From Pseudomonas sp. A34-9 (GTDB taxonomy: Bacteria > Pseudomonadota > Gammaproteobacteria > Pseudomonadales > Pseudomonadaceae), in assembly GCF_029543085.1 (NCBI RefSeq), contig NZ_CP119967.1, positions 1,204,501 through 1,268,500 of the forward strand: 64,000 nucleotides of DNA. The letters run 5' to 3'. Both the position numbers and the translations under genes were made by a program. The notes below the pieces were generated by a model. That model saw only the letters and a program-made list of their open reading frames with translations, searched no databases and was not told the DNA's origin. This document shows positions 35,352 to 44,055 of the stretch, piece after piece (position 1 is the first letter of the stretch; each line of letters opens with the position of its first letter).

Positions 35352-36776
35352 TTAATGCTTGAACATCACATGCCGAACGGTGGTGTAGTCCTCCAACCCA
35401 TACATGGACATGTCTTTCCCGTAACCGGACAATTTCTGACCGCCATGGGGCATTTCACTGACGAGCATGAAGTGCGTGTTCACCCACGTGCAGCCGTACT
35501 GCAAACGCGCCGACATGCGATGTGCGCGTCCTACATCGGCGGTCCATACAGAGGACGCGAGGCCGTAGTCCGAATCGTTGGCCCACTCCAGCGCCTGCGC
35601 TTCATCGGTGAACTTTGTCACCGAAACCACCGGCCCGAACACTTCGCGGCGGACGATTTCGTCGTCCTGCTGCGCATCGGCCAGTACGGTCGGTTCAAAG
35701 AAGAACCCGTTGCCGTCGACAGCCTTGCCGCCAGTGATCAAGCGAATGTGTGGCTGTGCCACCGCTCGCTCGACAAACCCGGCAACACGGTCGCGATGTT
35801 GCGCAGTGATCAACGGCCCCAGTTCGGTCGACGGGTCATCCTGCAAGCCGTACTTGATTGTGCTCACCGCTGCGCCGAGCTTCTCGACAAACTTGTCGTA
35901 GATGCCCTGCTGCGCATAAATCCGGCACGCAGCGGTGCAGTCCTGCCCGGCGTTGTAGAAACCGAAGGTGCGAATGCCTTCAACCGCTGCGTCGATATCG
36001 GCGTCGTCGAAGATGATCACCGGTGCCTTGCCGCCCAGTTCCATGTGCATGCGTTTAACGCTGTCAGCGGTGCTGGAAATGATGTTGGCGCCCGTGGCGA
36101 TAGAGCCAGTCAGCGAAACCATGCGCACTTTCGGGTGTGTAACCAACGGACTGCCGACGGTAGGACCACGGCCGAATACCAGATTGAGTACACCGGCCGG
36201 GAAGATGTCCGACGCCAGTTCGGCCAGACGCAACGCGGTCAGCGGGGTTTGTTCCGACGGCTTGAGCACCACGGTATTACCCGCGGCCAGCGCCGGGGCG
36301 ATTTTCCAGGCGACCATCATCAGCGGGTAGTTCCACGGCGCGATGGAGGCGATCACGCCGACCGGGTCGCGGCGGATCATCGAGGTGTGGCCGGGCAGGT
36401 ATTCACCGCCCGCCGAACCGCTCATGCAACGGCTGGCGCCGGCGAAGAAGCGGAACACGTCGGCAATCGCCGGGATCTCGTCGTTGAGCGCGGCGCTGTA
36501 GGGTTTGCCACAGTTGTCGGATTCGAGTTTGGCCAGTTCTTCACCGTGGGCTTCGATGGCGTCGGCGAGTTTGAGCAGCAGCAACGAGCGATCTTTCGGC
36601 GCGGTCTGCGACCAGTCGGCGAAGGCGTTGTCGGCGGCGCGCACGGCGGCGTCGACCTGGGCCTCGGTGGCTTCGTTGATCTCTACCAGTACTTCGCCCA
36701 GTGCCGGGTTCAGCACCGGTTGCGCGGGGCCTTCGCCATTGACCAGGTGGCCGTTGATCAAGAGTTTTGTTTGCAT
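35352..36776 (-). CDS. patD: Gamma-aminobutyraldehyde dehydrogenase (YdcW/PatD-like)
   Basis: NAD-dependent aldehyde dehydrogenase of 474 residues, the length of E. coli PatD. The catalytic Cys lies in [15 protein letters not shown] and the general-base Glu in [10 protein letters not shown]. The C-terminus [16 protein letters not shown] closely matches YdcW. It oxidises 4-aminobutanal to GABA in putrescine breakdown. It is last in a leftward set of transporter genes, as in E. coli ydcSTUVW, and a paralogue lies at the other end (41337-42824). A REP pair separates it from the permease gene at 36937. Confidence 0.85.
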   Translation of the reverse strand: MQTKLLINGHLVNGEGPAQPVLNPALGEVLVEINEATEAQVDAAVRAADNAFADWSQTAPKDRSLLLLKLADAIEAHGEELAKLESDNCGKPYSAALNDEIPAIADVFRFFAGASRCMSGSAGGEYLPGHTSMIRRDPVGVIASIAPWNYPLMMVAWKIAPALAAGNTVVLKPSEQTPLTALRLAELASDIFPAGVLNLVFGRGPTVGSPLVTHPKVRMVSLTGSIATGANIISSTADSVKRMHMELGGKAPVIIFDDADIDAAVEGIRTFGFYNAGQDCTAACRIYAQQGIYDKFVEKLGAAVSTIKYGLQDDPSTELGPLITAQHRDRVAGFVERAVAQPHIRLITGGKAVDGNGFFFEPTVLADAQQDDEIVRREVFGPVVSVTKFTDEAQALEWANDSDYGLASSVWTADVGRAHRMSARLQYGCTWVNTHFMLVSEMPHGGQKLSGYGKDMSMYGLEDYTTVRHVMFKH

Positions 36777-36826
36777 GGGTTTGTCCTCACTAACACTTTT
36801 ATTGTTCTGCCGAAACCGAACTCTGG

Positions 36827-36908
36827 GTAGGAGCTGCCGAAGGCTGCGATCTTTTGATCTTGATCTTCAAAGCAACATCAAAGGATCGCAGCCTTCGGCA
36901 GCTCCTAC
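36827..36908. repeat. REPIN-like inverted pair, class A
   Basis: GTAGGAGCTGCCGAAGGCTG and its inverted partner, this time in the outward-facing arrangement relative to the 35269 copy. It sits inside the predicted transport operon, between the ydcV-like and patD genes. Confidence 0.85.
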
Positions 36909-36936
36909 AGGGGGTTCGGTTTCTTCAGTTATTCGG

Positions 36937-37746
36937 TTATTTCCCGCCGCTACCTGCCACGCTTTCGCCACCCCGGGTCAGGTAATACGCGCCCAGAATC
37001 GGCAACATGGTCACCATCATTACCAGCATCGCGACGACGTTGGTCACCGGCACATCCCGTGGCCGGCTCAACTGATTGAGCAGCCACAACGGCAACGTGC
37101 GTTCATGCCCGGCGGTAAACGTGGTGACGATGATTTCGTCGAACGACAGCGCAAACGCCAACATGCCGCCAGCCAACAACGCCGAGCCAAGGTTCGGCAG
37201 GATGATGTAGCGAAAGGTCTGCCAGCCGTCGGCGCCGAGGTCCATCGAGGCCTCGATCAAGCTGTGTGAAGTGCGGCGCAGGCGGGCGATGACGTTGTTG
37301 TAGACGATCACCACGCAGAAGGTCGCGTGGCCGACGATTATGGTGAACATCCCCGGTTCGATCCCCAGGGTCTTGAACGTCGCCAGCAACGCGATCCCGG
37401 TGATGATCCCCGGCAACGCAATCGGCAAGATCAGCATCAGCGAAATGCCCTGTTTGCCGAAGAAGTCGCGGCGATACAACGCGGCCGAAGCCAGCGTGCC
37501 GAGCACCATCGCAATCAACGTGGCAATGGCTGCGATCTGCAATGAAAGCTTGATCGCCTCCAGAACATCCGGCCGCGAAAACGCCACGCTGAACCAATGC
37601 AACGTGAAGCCCTTCGGCGGAAAGCTGAACGCCGCTTCCTCGGTGTTGAAGGCGTAAAGGAAGATGATCAGGATCGGGAAGTGCAGAAACACCAACCCGC
37701 CCCAGGCTGCAATGCGCAGACCCAGTGAAGCGCGCTCAGAGTGCAT
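36937..37746 (-). CDS. ydcV: ABC transporter permease (YdcV/PotC-like)
   Basis: Inner-membrane permease of 269 residues with six predicted segments. The EAA loop, which contacts the ATPase, is [20 protein letters not shown]. It opens [20 protein letters not shown], as in spermidine/putrescine permeases. It overlaps the upstream permease gene by 11 bases, so the two are translationally coupled. The symbol is by order and similarity with E. coli ydcSTUVW. Confidence 0.85.
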   Translation of the reverse strand: MHSERASLGLRIAAWGGLVFLHFPILIIFLYAFNTEEAAFSFPPKGFTLHWFSVAFSRPDVLEAIKLSLQIAAIATLIAMVLGTLASAALYRRDFFGKQGISLMLILPIALPGIITGIALLATFKTLGIEPGMFTIIVGHATFCVVIVYNNVIARLRRTSHSLIEASMDLGADGWQTFRYIILPNLGSALLAGGMLAFALSFDEIIVTTFTAGHERTLPLWLLNQLSRPRDVPVTNVVAMLVMMVTMLPILGAYYLTRGGESVAGSGGK

Positions 37747-38671
37747 CGAAGGCCCCCAGACGTTTGACGATGGACAGGTAAACCGCGATCAACACAATCG
37801 GCACCAAGGTAAACGCTGCGGCCATTGGCATGTTGCCGATAGCGCCCTGCTGCGCATAAACCATGCTGCCGACGAAGTACCCCGGCGGCCCGACCAGTTG
37901 CGGCACGATGAAGTCGCCCAGGGTCAACGAAAACGTGAAGATCGAACCGGCCGCGATGCCCGGAATCGACAGCGGCAAAATCACCTGCATAAAGGTCTGA
38001 CGCGGCTTGGCGCCAAGGTCAGCGGAGGCCTGCAACAGTGAGGGCGGCAGACGTTCCAGCGAGGCCTGAATCGGCAGGATCATGAACGGCAGCCAGATGT
38101 AGACAAACACCATGAACCGCCCCAGATGCGAGGTCGACAAGGTGCTGCCACCGACCCCGGGAATCCCCAAAATGAACTGCAACACCGGCTCCAGCCCCAA
38201 GTGCTGCACAAACCACTGCGCCACGCCGCCCTTGGCCAACAGCAACGTCCACGCATAGGCCTTGACGATGTAACTGGCCCACATCGGCATCATCACCGCG
38301 ATGTAGAAAAATGCCTTGGTCTTGCCGGTGGTGTAGCGCGCCATGTAGTAGGCGATCGGGAACGCGACGATGGCGCTGGCGATCGACACGACGATGGCCA
38401 TGCTAAGCGTGCGCAGGATGATGTCGAAGTTCGACGGCTGAAACAGCGCGGCAAAATTCGCCAGGGTCAGGTCAGGGGTGACCGCCATGGTGAAGTCGTC
38501 GAAGGTGTAGAAACCCTGCCACAACAGCACCAGCAGCGAGCCGAGGTAGATCGCGCCAAACCACAGCAGTGGCGGCACCAGCAGCATCGACAAATATAGA
38601 TTCGGCTTGCGATAGAGCAGGTTGGAAAACCTGCGCAACGGCGGCGCTTGAGTCATCGCGAGCGTGCTCAT
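37736..38671 (-). CDS. ydcU: ABC transporter permease (YdcU/PotB-like)
   Basis: Permease of 311 residues with six predicted segments. The EAA loop is [20 protein letters not shown] and the N-terminal extension precedes the helix [20 protein letters not shown]. The start is one base past the ydcT-like stop, so the operon is tightly packed. Partner of the ydcV-like permease. Confidence 0.85.
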   Translation of the reverse strand: MSTLAMTQAPPLRRFSNLLYRKPNLYLSMLLVPPLLWFGAIYLGSLLVLLWQGFYTFDDFTMAVTPDLTLANFAALFQPSNFDIILRTLSMAIVVSIASAIVAFPIAYYMARYTTGKTKAFFYIAVMMPMWASYIVKAYAWTLLLAKGGVAQWFVQHLGLEPVLQFILGIPGVGGSTLSTSHLGRFMVFVYIWLPFMILPIQASLERLPPSLLQASADLGAKPRQTFMQVILPLSIPGIAAGSIFTFSLTLGDFIVPQLVGPPGYFVGSMVYAQQGAIGNMPMAAAFTLVPIVLIAVYLSIVKRLGAFDAL

Positions 38672-38672
38672 G

Positions 38673-39710
38673 TCACACCCCGCTCGCTACGGTGTCGTGC
38701 AGCGGGATCATCGCTTCCCGCGCCCAACGCGCACTCAGGCGCTGGCCGGTGTGGTGCTGCGCGCTGCTGTCGATCCACTGATTGTTGGCGTGGCTGATGC
38801 TCAGGGTCTGGCCGTTTTCCAGTTTCAATTCATAGCGCGTGGCGCTGCCTTGGTACTGGATGTCGTGGAGCAATCCGCTGACTTCGATTTCGTGGCTGGC
38901 GAGTGGGCCTTCGGCAAAACGCACGTGTTCCGGGCGAATTGAAAACGGCTGCGGATGACCGCTGATTTGGCGGGCCAGATCGCCACGAATCACGTTCGAG
39001 GTGCCGACGAATTCAGCGACAAACGTGGTGGTCGGTTTCATGTACAGATTGCGCGGCGTGTCGACCTGTTCGATGCGGCCCTTGTTGAACACGGCGACGC
39101 GATCGGACATCGACAGCGCTTCGGTTTGATCGTGGGTGACGAAGATGAAAGTGATGCCGAGCTGGCGTTGCAGCTTCTTCAGTTCGCTTTGCATTTGTTC
39201 GCGCAGTTTCAGGTCGAGCGCGCCCAAAGGCTCATCGAGCAACAGCACGCGCGGACGATTGACCAAGGCGCGGGCGAGGGCGACACGCTGGCGCTGACCA
39301 CCGGACAACTGCACCGGTTTGCGTGCGCCGTAACCGCCGAGGGCGACCATGTCCAAGGCTTCTTCGGCGCGTTTGTGCCGTTCGGTTTTGCCGACGCCTT
39401 TGACCTTCAAGCCGTAGGCGACGTTGTCGAGGACGTTCATGTGCGGGAACAGTGCGTAATCCTGAAACACCGTGTTGACGTCACGCTGGTACGGCGGCAG
39501 ACCGGCCGCTTCGGCGCCATGAATGCGGATCGAGCCGGCGCTCGGTTGTTCGAAGCCGGCGATCAGGCGCAGGCAGGTGGTCTTGCCCGAGCCGGAAGGG
39601 CCGAGCATGGAAAAAAACTCACCGTCCTGAATATCGATGGAAACCCGGTCAACGGCCTTCACCTCGCCGAACTGCCGGGAAACGTTGGTGAACTGGACTG
39701 CAAGCGTCAT
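38673..39710 (-). CDS. ydcT: ABC transporter ATP-binding protein (YdcT/PotA-like)
   Basis: ATPase of 345 residues. Walker A is GPSGSGKTT at 37-45, the signature is LSGGQRQR, Walker B is LLLDEPLGALD and the switch His follows in FVTHDQTEAL. The C-terminal TOBE domain (SIRPEHVRFAEG) is typical of the polyamine/sulfate branch. The ATG at 39710 is chosen; the in-frame TTG 15 bases upstream lies inside its ribosome-binding region (TTGGAG). Confidence 0.88.
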   Translation of the reverse strand: MTLAVQFTNVSRQFGEVKAVDRVSIDIQDGEFFSMLGPSGSGKTTCLRLIAGFEQPSAGSIRIHGAEAAGLPPYQRDVNTVFQDYALFPHMNVLDNVAYGLKVKGVGKTERHKRAEEALDMVALGGYGARKPVQLSGGQRQRVALARALVNRPRVLLLDEPLGALDLKLREQMQSELKKLQRQLGITFIFVTHDQTEALSMSDRVAVFNKGRIEQVDTPRNLYMKPTTTFVAEFVGTSNVIRGDLARQISGHPQPFSIRPEHVRFAEGPLASHEIEVSGLLHDIQYQGSATRYELKLENGQTLSISHANNQWIDSSAQHHTGQRLSARWAREAMIPLHDTVASGV

Positions 39711-39776
39711 GGTGCGGTGCTCCAAAAAGGCGTAGGCCGTCGCAGCGGCCCTGCCTGGACTTTTTTCGAGTGATCT

Positions 39777-39878
39777 TTCCTACGCTCTGCGTGGGAATGC
39801 AGCCTGTGACGTTCTGCGTCACCTCGTGCAAATGGACGCGGAGCGTCCGGTGATGCATTCCCACGCAGAGCGTGGGAA
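39777..39878. repeat. Class E palindrome (TTCC[C/T]ACGCTCTGCGTGGGAATGCA)
   Basis: About 100 bases with outer arms TTCCTACGCTCTGCGTGGGA / TCCCACGCAGAGCGTGGGAA and two inner small hairpins, GTGACG..CGTCAC and GGACGCGGAGCGTCC. A second copy is at 63570-63673. It lies between the ydcT-like and ydcS-like genes. Confidence 0.8.
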
Positions 39879-39898
39879 CGATCGGCATCCAACGGTGA

Positions 39899-39954
39899 AT
39901 GCGATCCGCTTTTAGCGCCCTCATTCGGCGGACGAGATGCGATCCGCTTTTAGC
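39899..39954. repeat. 18-base direct repeat
   Basis: ATGCGATCCGCTTTTAGC occurs at 39899-39916 and 39937-39954, 38 bases apart, inside the repeat-rich ydcT/ydcS gap. Confidence 0.7.
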
Positions 39955-40090
39955 TCCCTCTCCCTCCGGGAGAGGGCGGGGGGTGAGGGTGGCTTTATTG
40001 GCCATTGCGCTGAAATCAAGAGCAAAGGCAAAAGCCACCCCCTCACCCCAGCCCTCTCCCCCAAGGGGGGCGAGGGGGAAAGGGAGCTGA
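39955..40090. repeat. Class F dispersed repeat
   Basis: Contains CCTCTCCCTCCGGGAGAGGG and CCCTCACCCCAGCCCTCTCC, with GGTGAGGGTGGCTTT and AAAGCCACCCCCTCACC forming inverted arms. Related to 4202-4381 and 57530-57878. Confidence 0.7.
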
Positions 40091-40101
40091 TCGAGTGAAG
40101 G

Positions 40102-41253
40102 CTAGCGGCCGCCCATGATCGCGATGTAGTCCTGGGTCCAGCGGCTATACGGCACAAACTTGCCACCCTCAGCCTGCGGGGTTTTCCAGAAGGCGATCTT
40201 GTCGAACTGATCGAAGCCGTTGGTTTTGCAGCCTTCGGCGCCAAGCAATTCGCTCTCCTTGCACGCCGCAGGAACGGCCGGCAACGAACCGAACCACGCC
40301 GCCACATCACCCTGGACTTTTGGTTTCAGCGACCAGTCCATCCACTTGTAAGCGCAATTGGGATGCTTGGCCTCGGCGTGCAACATGGTGGTATCCGCCC
40401 AACCCGTCGCGCCTTCTTTCGGAATGGTCGAAGCGATCGGCTGCTTCTCGTTCATCAAACCGTTGACCTGATACGGCCAGGCGCTCGACGCCACCACGCC
40501 TTCGTTTTTGAAGTCGCTCATCTGTACCGTGGTGTCGTGCCAGTAGCGATGGATCAGCGGCTGCTGCGCGCGCAGCAGATCGAGCACGGCTTTGTACTGG
40601 TCTTCGGTGAGTTGGTACGGATCCTTGATGCCCAGTTCAGGCTTGGTCGACTTCAGATACAGCGCCGCGTCGGCGATGTAGATCGGGCCGTCATAGGCCT
40701 GCACGCGGCCCTTGTTCGACTTGCCATCGGGCAGATCCTGCGCGGCGAACACCACGTTCCAGCTGGTCGGCGCGGTCTTGAATACGTTGGTGTTGTACAT
40801 CAGCACGTTCGGGCCCCACTGATACGGGGTGCCGTAAGTCTGCTTGTTGACCACGTACCACGGCGCATCTTTCAGGCGCGGGTCGAGGGTGTTCCAGTTC
40901 GGGATCAACGCGGTGTTGATCGGTTGCACACGCTTGCCGACAATCAACCGCAGCGAGGCATCGCCCGACGCGGTGACCAGGTCGTAACCGCCCTTGGCCA
41001 TCAGGCTGACCATTTCGTCCGAGGTCGCAGCCGTCTTCACATTGACCTTGCAGCCGGTTTCCTGCTCGAAACCGGTCACCCAGTCGTAGGCTTTATCGCT
41101 CTCGCCACGTTCGATGTAACCCGGCCACGCAACGATATCCAGCTGGCCTTCGCCAGCCCCGACCGCCTTCAACGGCTCGGCGGCTTGCAGGCTGGCGCTG
41201 GCTAACAGGGCCGTGGTGATTGCACTGAGCAGTGCGGTCTTGTGCACGAACAT
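40102..41253 (-). CDS. ydcS: ABC transporter substrate-binding protein (YdcS-like)
   Basis: Periplasmic binding protein of 383 residues with a signal peptide at 1-24 (MFVHKTALLSAITTALLASA). The mature part carries the spermidine/putrescine-binding pattern LDIVAWPGYIERGESDKAYD and VMYNTN-like VLMYNTNVFK. E. coli YdcS binds polyamine-like ligands and poly-3-hydroxybutyrate; a role in putrescine or related amine uptake is inferred from the aldehyde dehydrogenases on both sides. About 390 bases of repeats separate it from the ATPase gene. Confidence 0.85.
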   Translation of the reverse strand: MFVHKTALLSAITTALLASASLQAAEPLKAVGAGEGQLDIVAWPGYIERGESDKAYDWVTGFEQETGCKVNVKTAATSDEMVSLMAKGGYDLVTASGDASLRLIVGKRVQPINTALIPNWNTLDPRLKDAPWYVVNKQTYGTPYQWGPNVLMYNTNVFKTAPTSWNVVFAAQDLPDGKSNKGRVQAYDGPIYIADAALYLKSTKPELGIKDPYQLTEDQYKAVLDLLRAQQPLIHRYWHDTTVQMSDFKNEGVVASSAWPYQVNGLMNEKQPIASTIPKEGATGWADTTMLHAEAKHPNCAYKWMDWSLKPKVQGDVAAWFGSLPAVPAACKESELLGAEGCKTNGFDQFDKIAFWKTPQAEGGKFVPYSRWTQDYIAIMGGR

Positions 41254-41336
41254 GGTTGAACCCTCTTCTTTAAATTATGGTCGGGGCAGTTGTGAACGCG
41301 GTGAAGCATGCCGTTGGCGGCTTGTTATTAGCGTAG

Positions 41337-42824
41337 TCAGAGATGCTGGCCGTGGCGGGCCATGATGTGCCGCACCACGCTGTAGTCCTGAAGCGAATCA
41401 CTGGATAAGTCTTTGCCGTAACCGGAGCGTTTCAGCCCGCCATGGGGCATTTCGCTGACCAGCATGAAATGGCTGTTGATCCACGTGCAGCCATACTGCA
41501 AGCGCGCGGCGACCTGCATCGCCTTGTCCAGATTCTGCGTCCAGACCGACGAGGCGAGACCGTATTCGGAGTCGTTGGCCCAGTCGACCGCTTGTGTGAG
41601 TTCGTCGAAACGCGTCACCGTGACCACGGGGCCGAACACTTCGCGCTGGACGATTTCGTCACCCTGTTTGCAACCGGCGAGCAGGGTCGGTTGATAGAAG
41701 AAACCGGCGCCGGAGTGCACCGCCGCACCGGTCACGCGCTCAATGTGCGGCTGGCCGAGGGCGCGCTCGACGAAACTGGCGACGCGGTCGCGCTGGCGGG
41801 TGCTGATCAGCGGGCCGATCTCGTTGTCGGCGTCGCGTTTGCCGGCGAAGCGCAGGCTGCTGACGGCGGCGCCGAGTTCGGCGACCAGTTTGTCGTGAAT
41901 CCCGGCCTGCGCGTAGATCCGGCACGCAGCGGTGCAGTCCTGCCCGGCGTTGTAGTAACCATAGGTGCGCACGCCTTCGACCACGGCCTGGATGTCGGCG
42001 TCGTTGCAGACGATCACCGGGGCTTTGCCACCGAGTTCGAGGTGCGTACGTTTCAGGGTTTTCGCGGCGGCCTGGAGGATTTTCTGCCCGGTGACGATAT
42101 CGCCGGTCAGCGAGACCATGCGCACTTTGGCGTGGCCGACCAAATGGCTGCCGACGCCTTCGCCACCACCGCAGATGATGTTGATCACCCCGCGCGGGAG
42201 GATTTCGGCCAGCGCTGGCGCCAGGGCGAGGATCGACAGTGGTGTGTGCTCGGACGGTTTGAACACCAGCGTGTTGCCGGCGGCGAGGGCCGGGGCGATT
42301 TTCCACGCGGCCATCATGATCGGGTAATTCCACGGCGCGATCGAGGCGACCACGCCAATCGGATCACGACGGACCATGCTGGTGTAGCCCGGCAGGTATT
42401 CGCCGCTGAGCTGACCGGTCTGGCAACGCACGGCGCCCGCGAAGAAGCGGAACACATCAACGGTCGCGGTCAAATCGTCCTGACGCGCCAGGTGCAGCGG
42501 CTTGCCGCAGTTCTGCGATTCGAGGCGGGCGAGGTGATCGGCGTGTTTTTCGACGGCGTTGGCAATCTCGAGCAGCAGGTTCGAACGTTGCTGCGGCGTG
42601 GTGCGCGACCACTCGGCAAAGGCGCGGTGGGCGGCGAGGATCGCGGCTTCAACCTGCTCGGTGCTGGCCTCGGCGATGTGCGTGAGGATTTCACCGGAGG
42701 CCGGGTTGATAATCGGCTCGACAAAACCTTGCCCGGCGACCAGTTCGCCGTCGATCAACAACGCGGTACATATCGGGGTTTGCGCGCCAGCCATTTTCCG
42801 CGATCTCTTTTCTTGTGTGGCCAT
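41337..42824 (-). CDS. Aldehyde dehydrogenase, PatD-like paralogue
   Basis: Enzyme of 495 residues closely related to the 474-residue enzyme at 35352. The same catalytic motifs are present ([15 protein letters not shown] and [11 protein letters not shown]) and the C-terminus is LQDYSVVRHIMARHGQHL. It probably oxidises an omega-amino aldehyde from polyamine or diamine breakdown. The ATG at 42824 is kept because GGGAG lies 6 bases before it; an internal ATG at 42794 has a poorer site. It is just upstream of ydcS and downstream of the LysR gene. Confidence 0.85.
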   Translation of the reverse strand: MATQEKRSRKMAGAQTPICTALLIDGELVAGQGFVEPIINPASGEILTHIAEASTEQVEAAILAAHRAFAEWSRTTPQQRSNLLLEIANAVEKHADHLARLESQNCGKPLHLARQDDLTATVDVFRFFAGAVRCQTGQLSGEYLPGYTSMVRRDPIGVVASIAPWNYPIMMAAWKIAPALAAGNTLVFKPSEHTPLSILALAPALAEILPRGVINIICGGGEGVGSHLVGHAKVRMVSLTGDIVTGQKILQAAAKTLKRTHLELGGKAPVIVCNDADIQAVVEGVRTYGYYNAGQDCTAACRIYAQAGIHDKLVAELGAAVSSLRFAGKRDADNEIGPLISTRQRDRVASFVERALGQPHIERVTGAAVHSGAGFFYQPTLLAGCKQGDEIVQREVFGPVVTVTRFDELTQAVDWANDSEYGLASSVWTQNLDKAMQVAARLQYGCTWINSHFMLVSEMPHGGLKRSGYGKDLSSDSLQDYSVVRHIMARHGQHL

Positions 42825-42925
42825 TGTTGCTCCCAGATACCGGGAGCCGACCGTCTTATAGATGCAGCAAGACTAGTGCGCGGCTCCGAGGTCGACAAAT
42901 TCTAAATACTGAAGGCTGCGTTCGA

Positions 42926-43840
42926 TTAAATAGATGGCTTGCGCCCGCCGTGGGGTTGCTCGCGGGCCACGGTCAGGAACGGATCGACCAGCGCTGGCCG
43001 CGCGGTGCCACGACGCCAGGCCAGCCCGACGTCGAGGGTCTGGTTGAGGTCGGCAATGGATCGCGCTTCGATGATGTCGCCCTCCAGGGACCATGGGCGA
43101 TAGGTCATGTCTGGCTGGATCGACACACCCAAACCGGCGGCGACCAGGCTTCGCACGGCTTCGGTCGAGGCGGTTCTCAAGGTGATTTTTGGCTGCAACC
43201 CGGCGCCGCGCCACAATCGCTGGGCGTTGCGATCCATTTCATCGACGTTGAGTTGAATCAGCGGCTCGCGGGCGACGTCGGCGAGGTTGATGCTGTCGTG
43301 CTCCAGCAACGGATGCTGCGCCGGCAGCCACAAACGGTGCGGCGAGTGGGTCAGCACTTCGGTCTGCAAGGCGTGGCGGTCTTCGAGGTTGGACAGGATC
43401 AGTACGCCGACATCGATCTCGCCGCTGACCAGCAAATGCTCGATGTACGGGCGCTCGTCTTCCATTACCCGGATCTCGACATTGGGATAGGCACGCTGAA
43501 ACCGGGTGAGCAGATCCGCCAGGTAATAACCGGCGACGAGGCTGGTAACGCCGACGATCAACTGCCCCGCGACCTGATCGGTGCTCTGTTGCAGGCTGCG
43601 CTTGGCGTTGTCCACGGTCGCCAGGATCAGGTGCGCCTGGCGCAGGAATTGATGACCTTGGTGGGTCAGCGTCATGCCCTTGGGGTGGCGGCTGAACAGG
43701 CTGACGCCGATTTCCTCTTCCAGTTGCTGGATTGCCAGAGTCAGGGTTGATTGGGAAATGAACGCGGTTTGCGCGGCAGCGGAGATCGAGCCGGTCTCGG
43801 CCACGGCGATGAAGTGACGGATCTGACGCAGGGTCATCAT
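42926..43840 (-). CDS. LysR-family transcriptional regulator
   Basis: Protein of 304 residues. The winged HTH is at residues 1-62 (LRQIRHFIAVAETGSISAAA, SQSTLTLAIQQLEEEIG, LFSRHPKGMTLT). The effector domain follows (GQLIVGVTSLVAGYYLADLL). Located directly upstream of the aldehyde dehydrogenase and on the same strand, it may control the amine locus, although LysR targets are more often divergent: the divergent neighbour here is the module protein at 44056. Two ATGs in tandem (43840, 43837) are possible starts. Confidence 0.83.
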   Translation of the reverse strand: MMTLRQIRHFIAVAETGSISAAAQTAFISQSTLTLAIQQLEEEIGVSLFSRHPKGMTLTHQGHQFLRQAHLILATVDNAKRSLQQSTDQVAGQLIVGVTSLVAGYYLADLLTRFQRAYPNVEIRVMEDERPYIEHLLVSGEIDVGVLILSNLEDRHALQTEVLTHSPHRLWLPAQHPLLEHDSINLADVAREPLIQLNVDEMDRNAQRLWRGAGLQPKITLRTASTEAVRSLVAAGLGVSIQPDMTYRPWSLEGDIIEARSIADLNQTLDVGLAWRRGTARPALVDPFLTVAREQPHGGRKPSI

Positions 43841-43963
43841 GACGGAATACCCGGAGGGCTGTTTTTGTCGATGAGCCCGAGTGTATATCGTTTTAATCGA
43901 TGGGCAGATTGCAAAGAGGGCTCGCGAGAACAACCGTAGCCGTCCGTCGGGAAAGGCCGGCGA

Positions 43964-43985
43964 CCTGTAATTTCTGACAGTTGTC
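43964..43985 (+). promoter_or_regulatory. CTGACAG element upstream of the module-protein gene
   Basis: A 22-base stretch, CCTGTAATTTCTGACAG then TTGTC, matches 17 of 22 bases with 47731-47752. CTGACAGTTGTCAG inside it is a perfect palindrome. It lies 70 bases before the ATG. Confidence 0.45.
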
Positions 43986-44055
43986 AGGGTTGCCTTTTCG
44001 GCGCCCACTCTCCGGCAAGCGTTTCTGGCGTTCAATCCGCGAGCAGGAGATTCAC

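Noticed and set aside
35355..36830. Open plus-strand frame of 491 codons opposite patD, and a similar one opposite the second aldehyde dehydrogenase
   Set aside because: Both lie opposite strongly conserved enzymes; the parallel occurrence simply reflects the two genes being paralogues.
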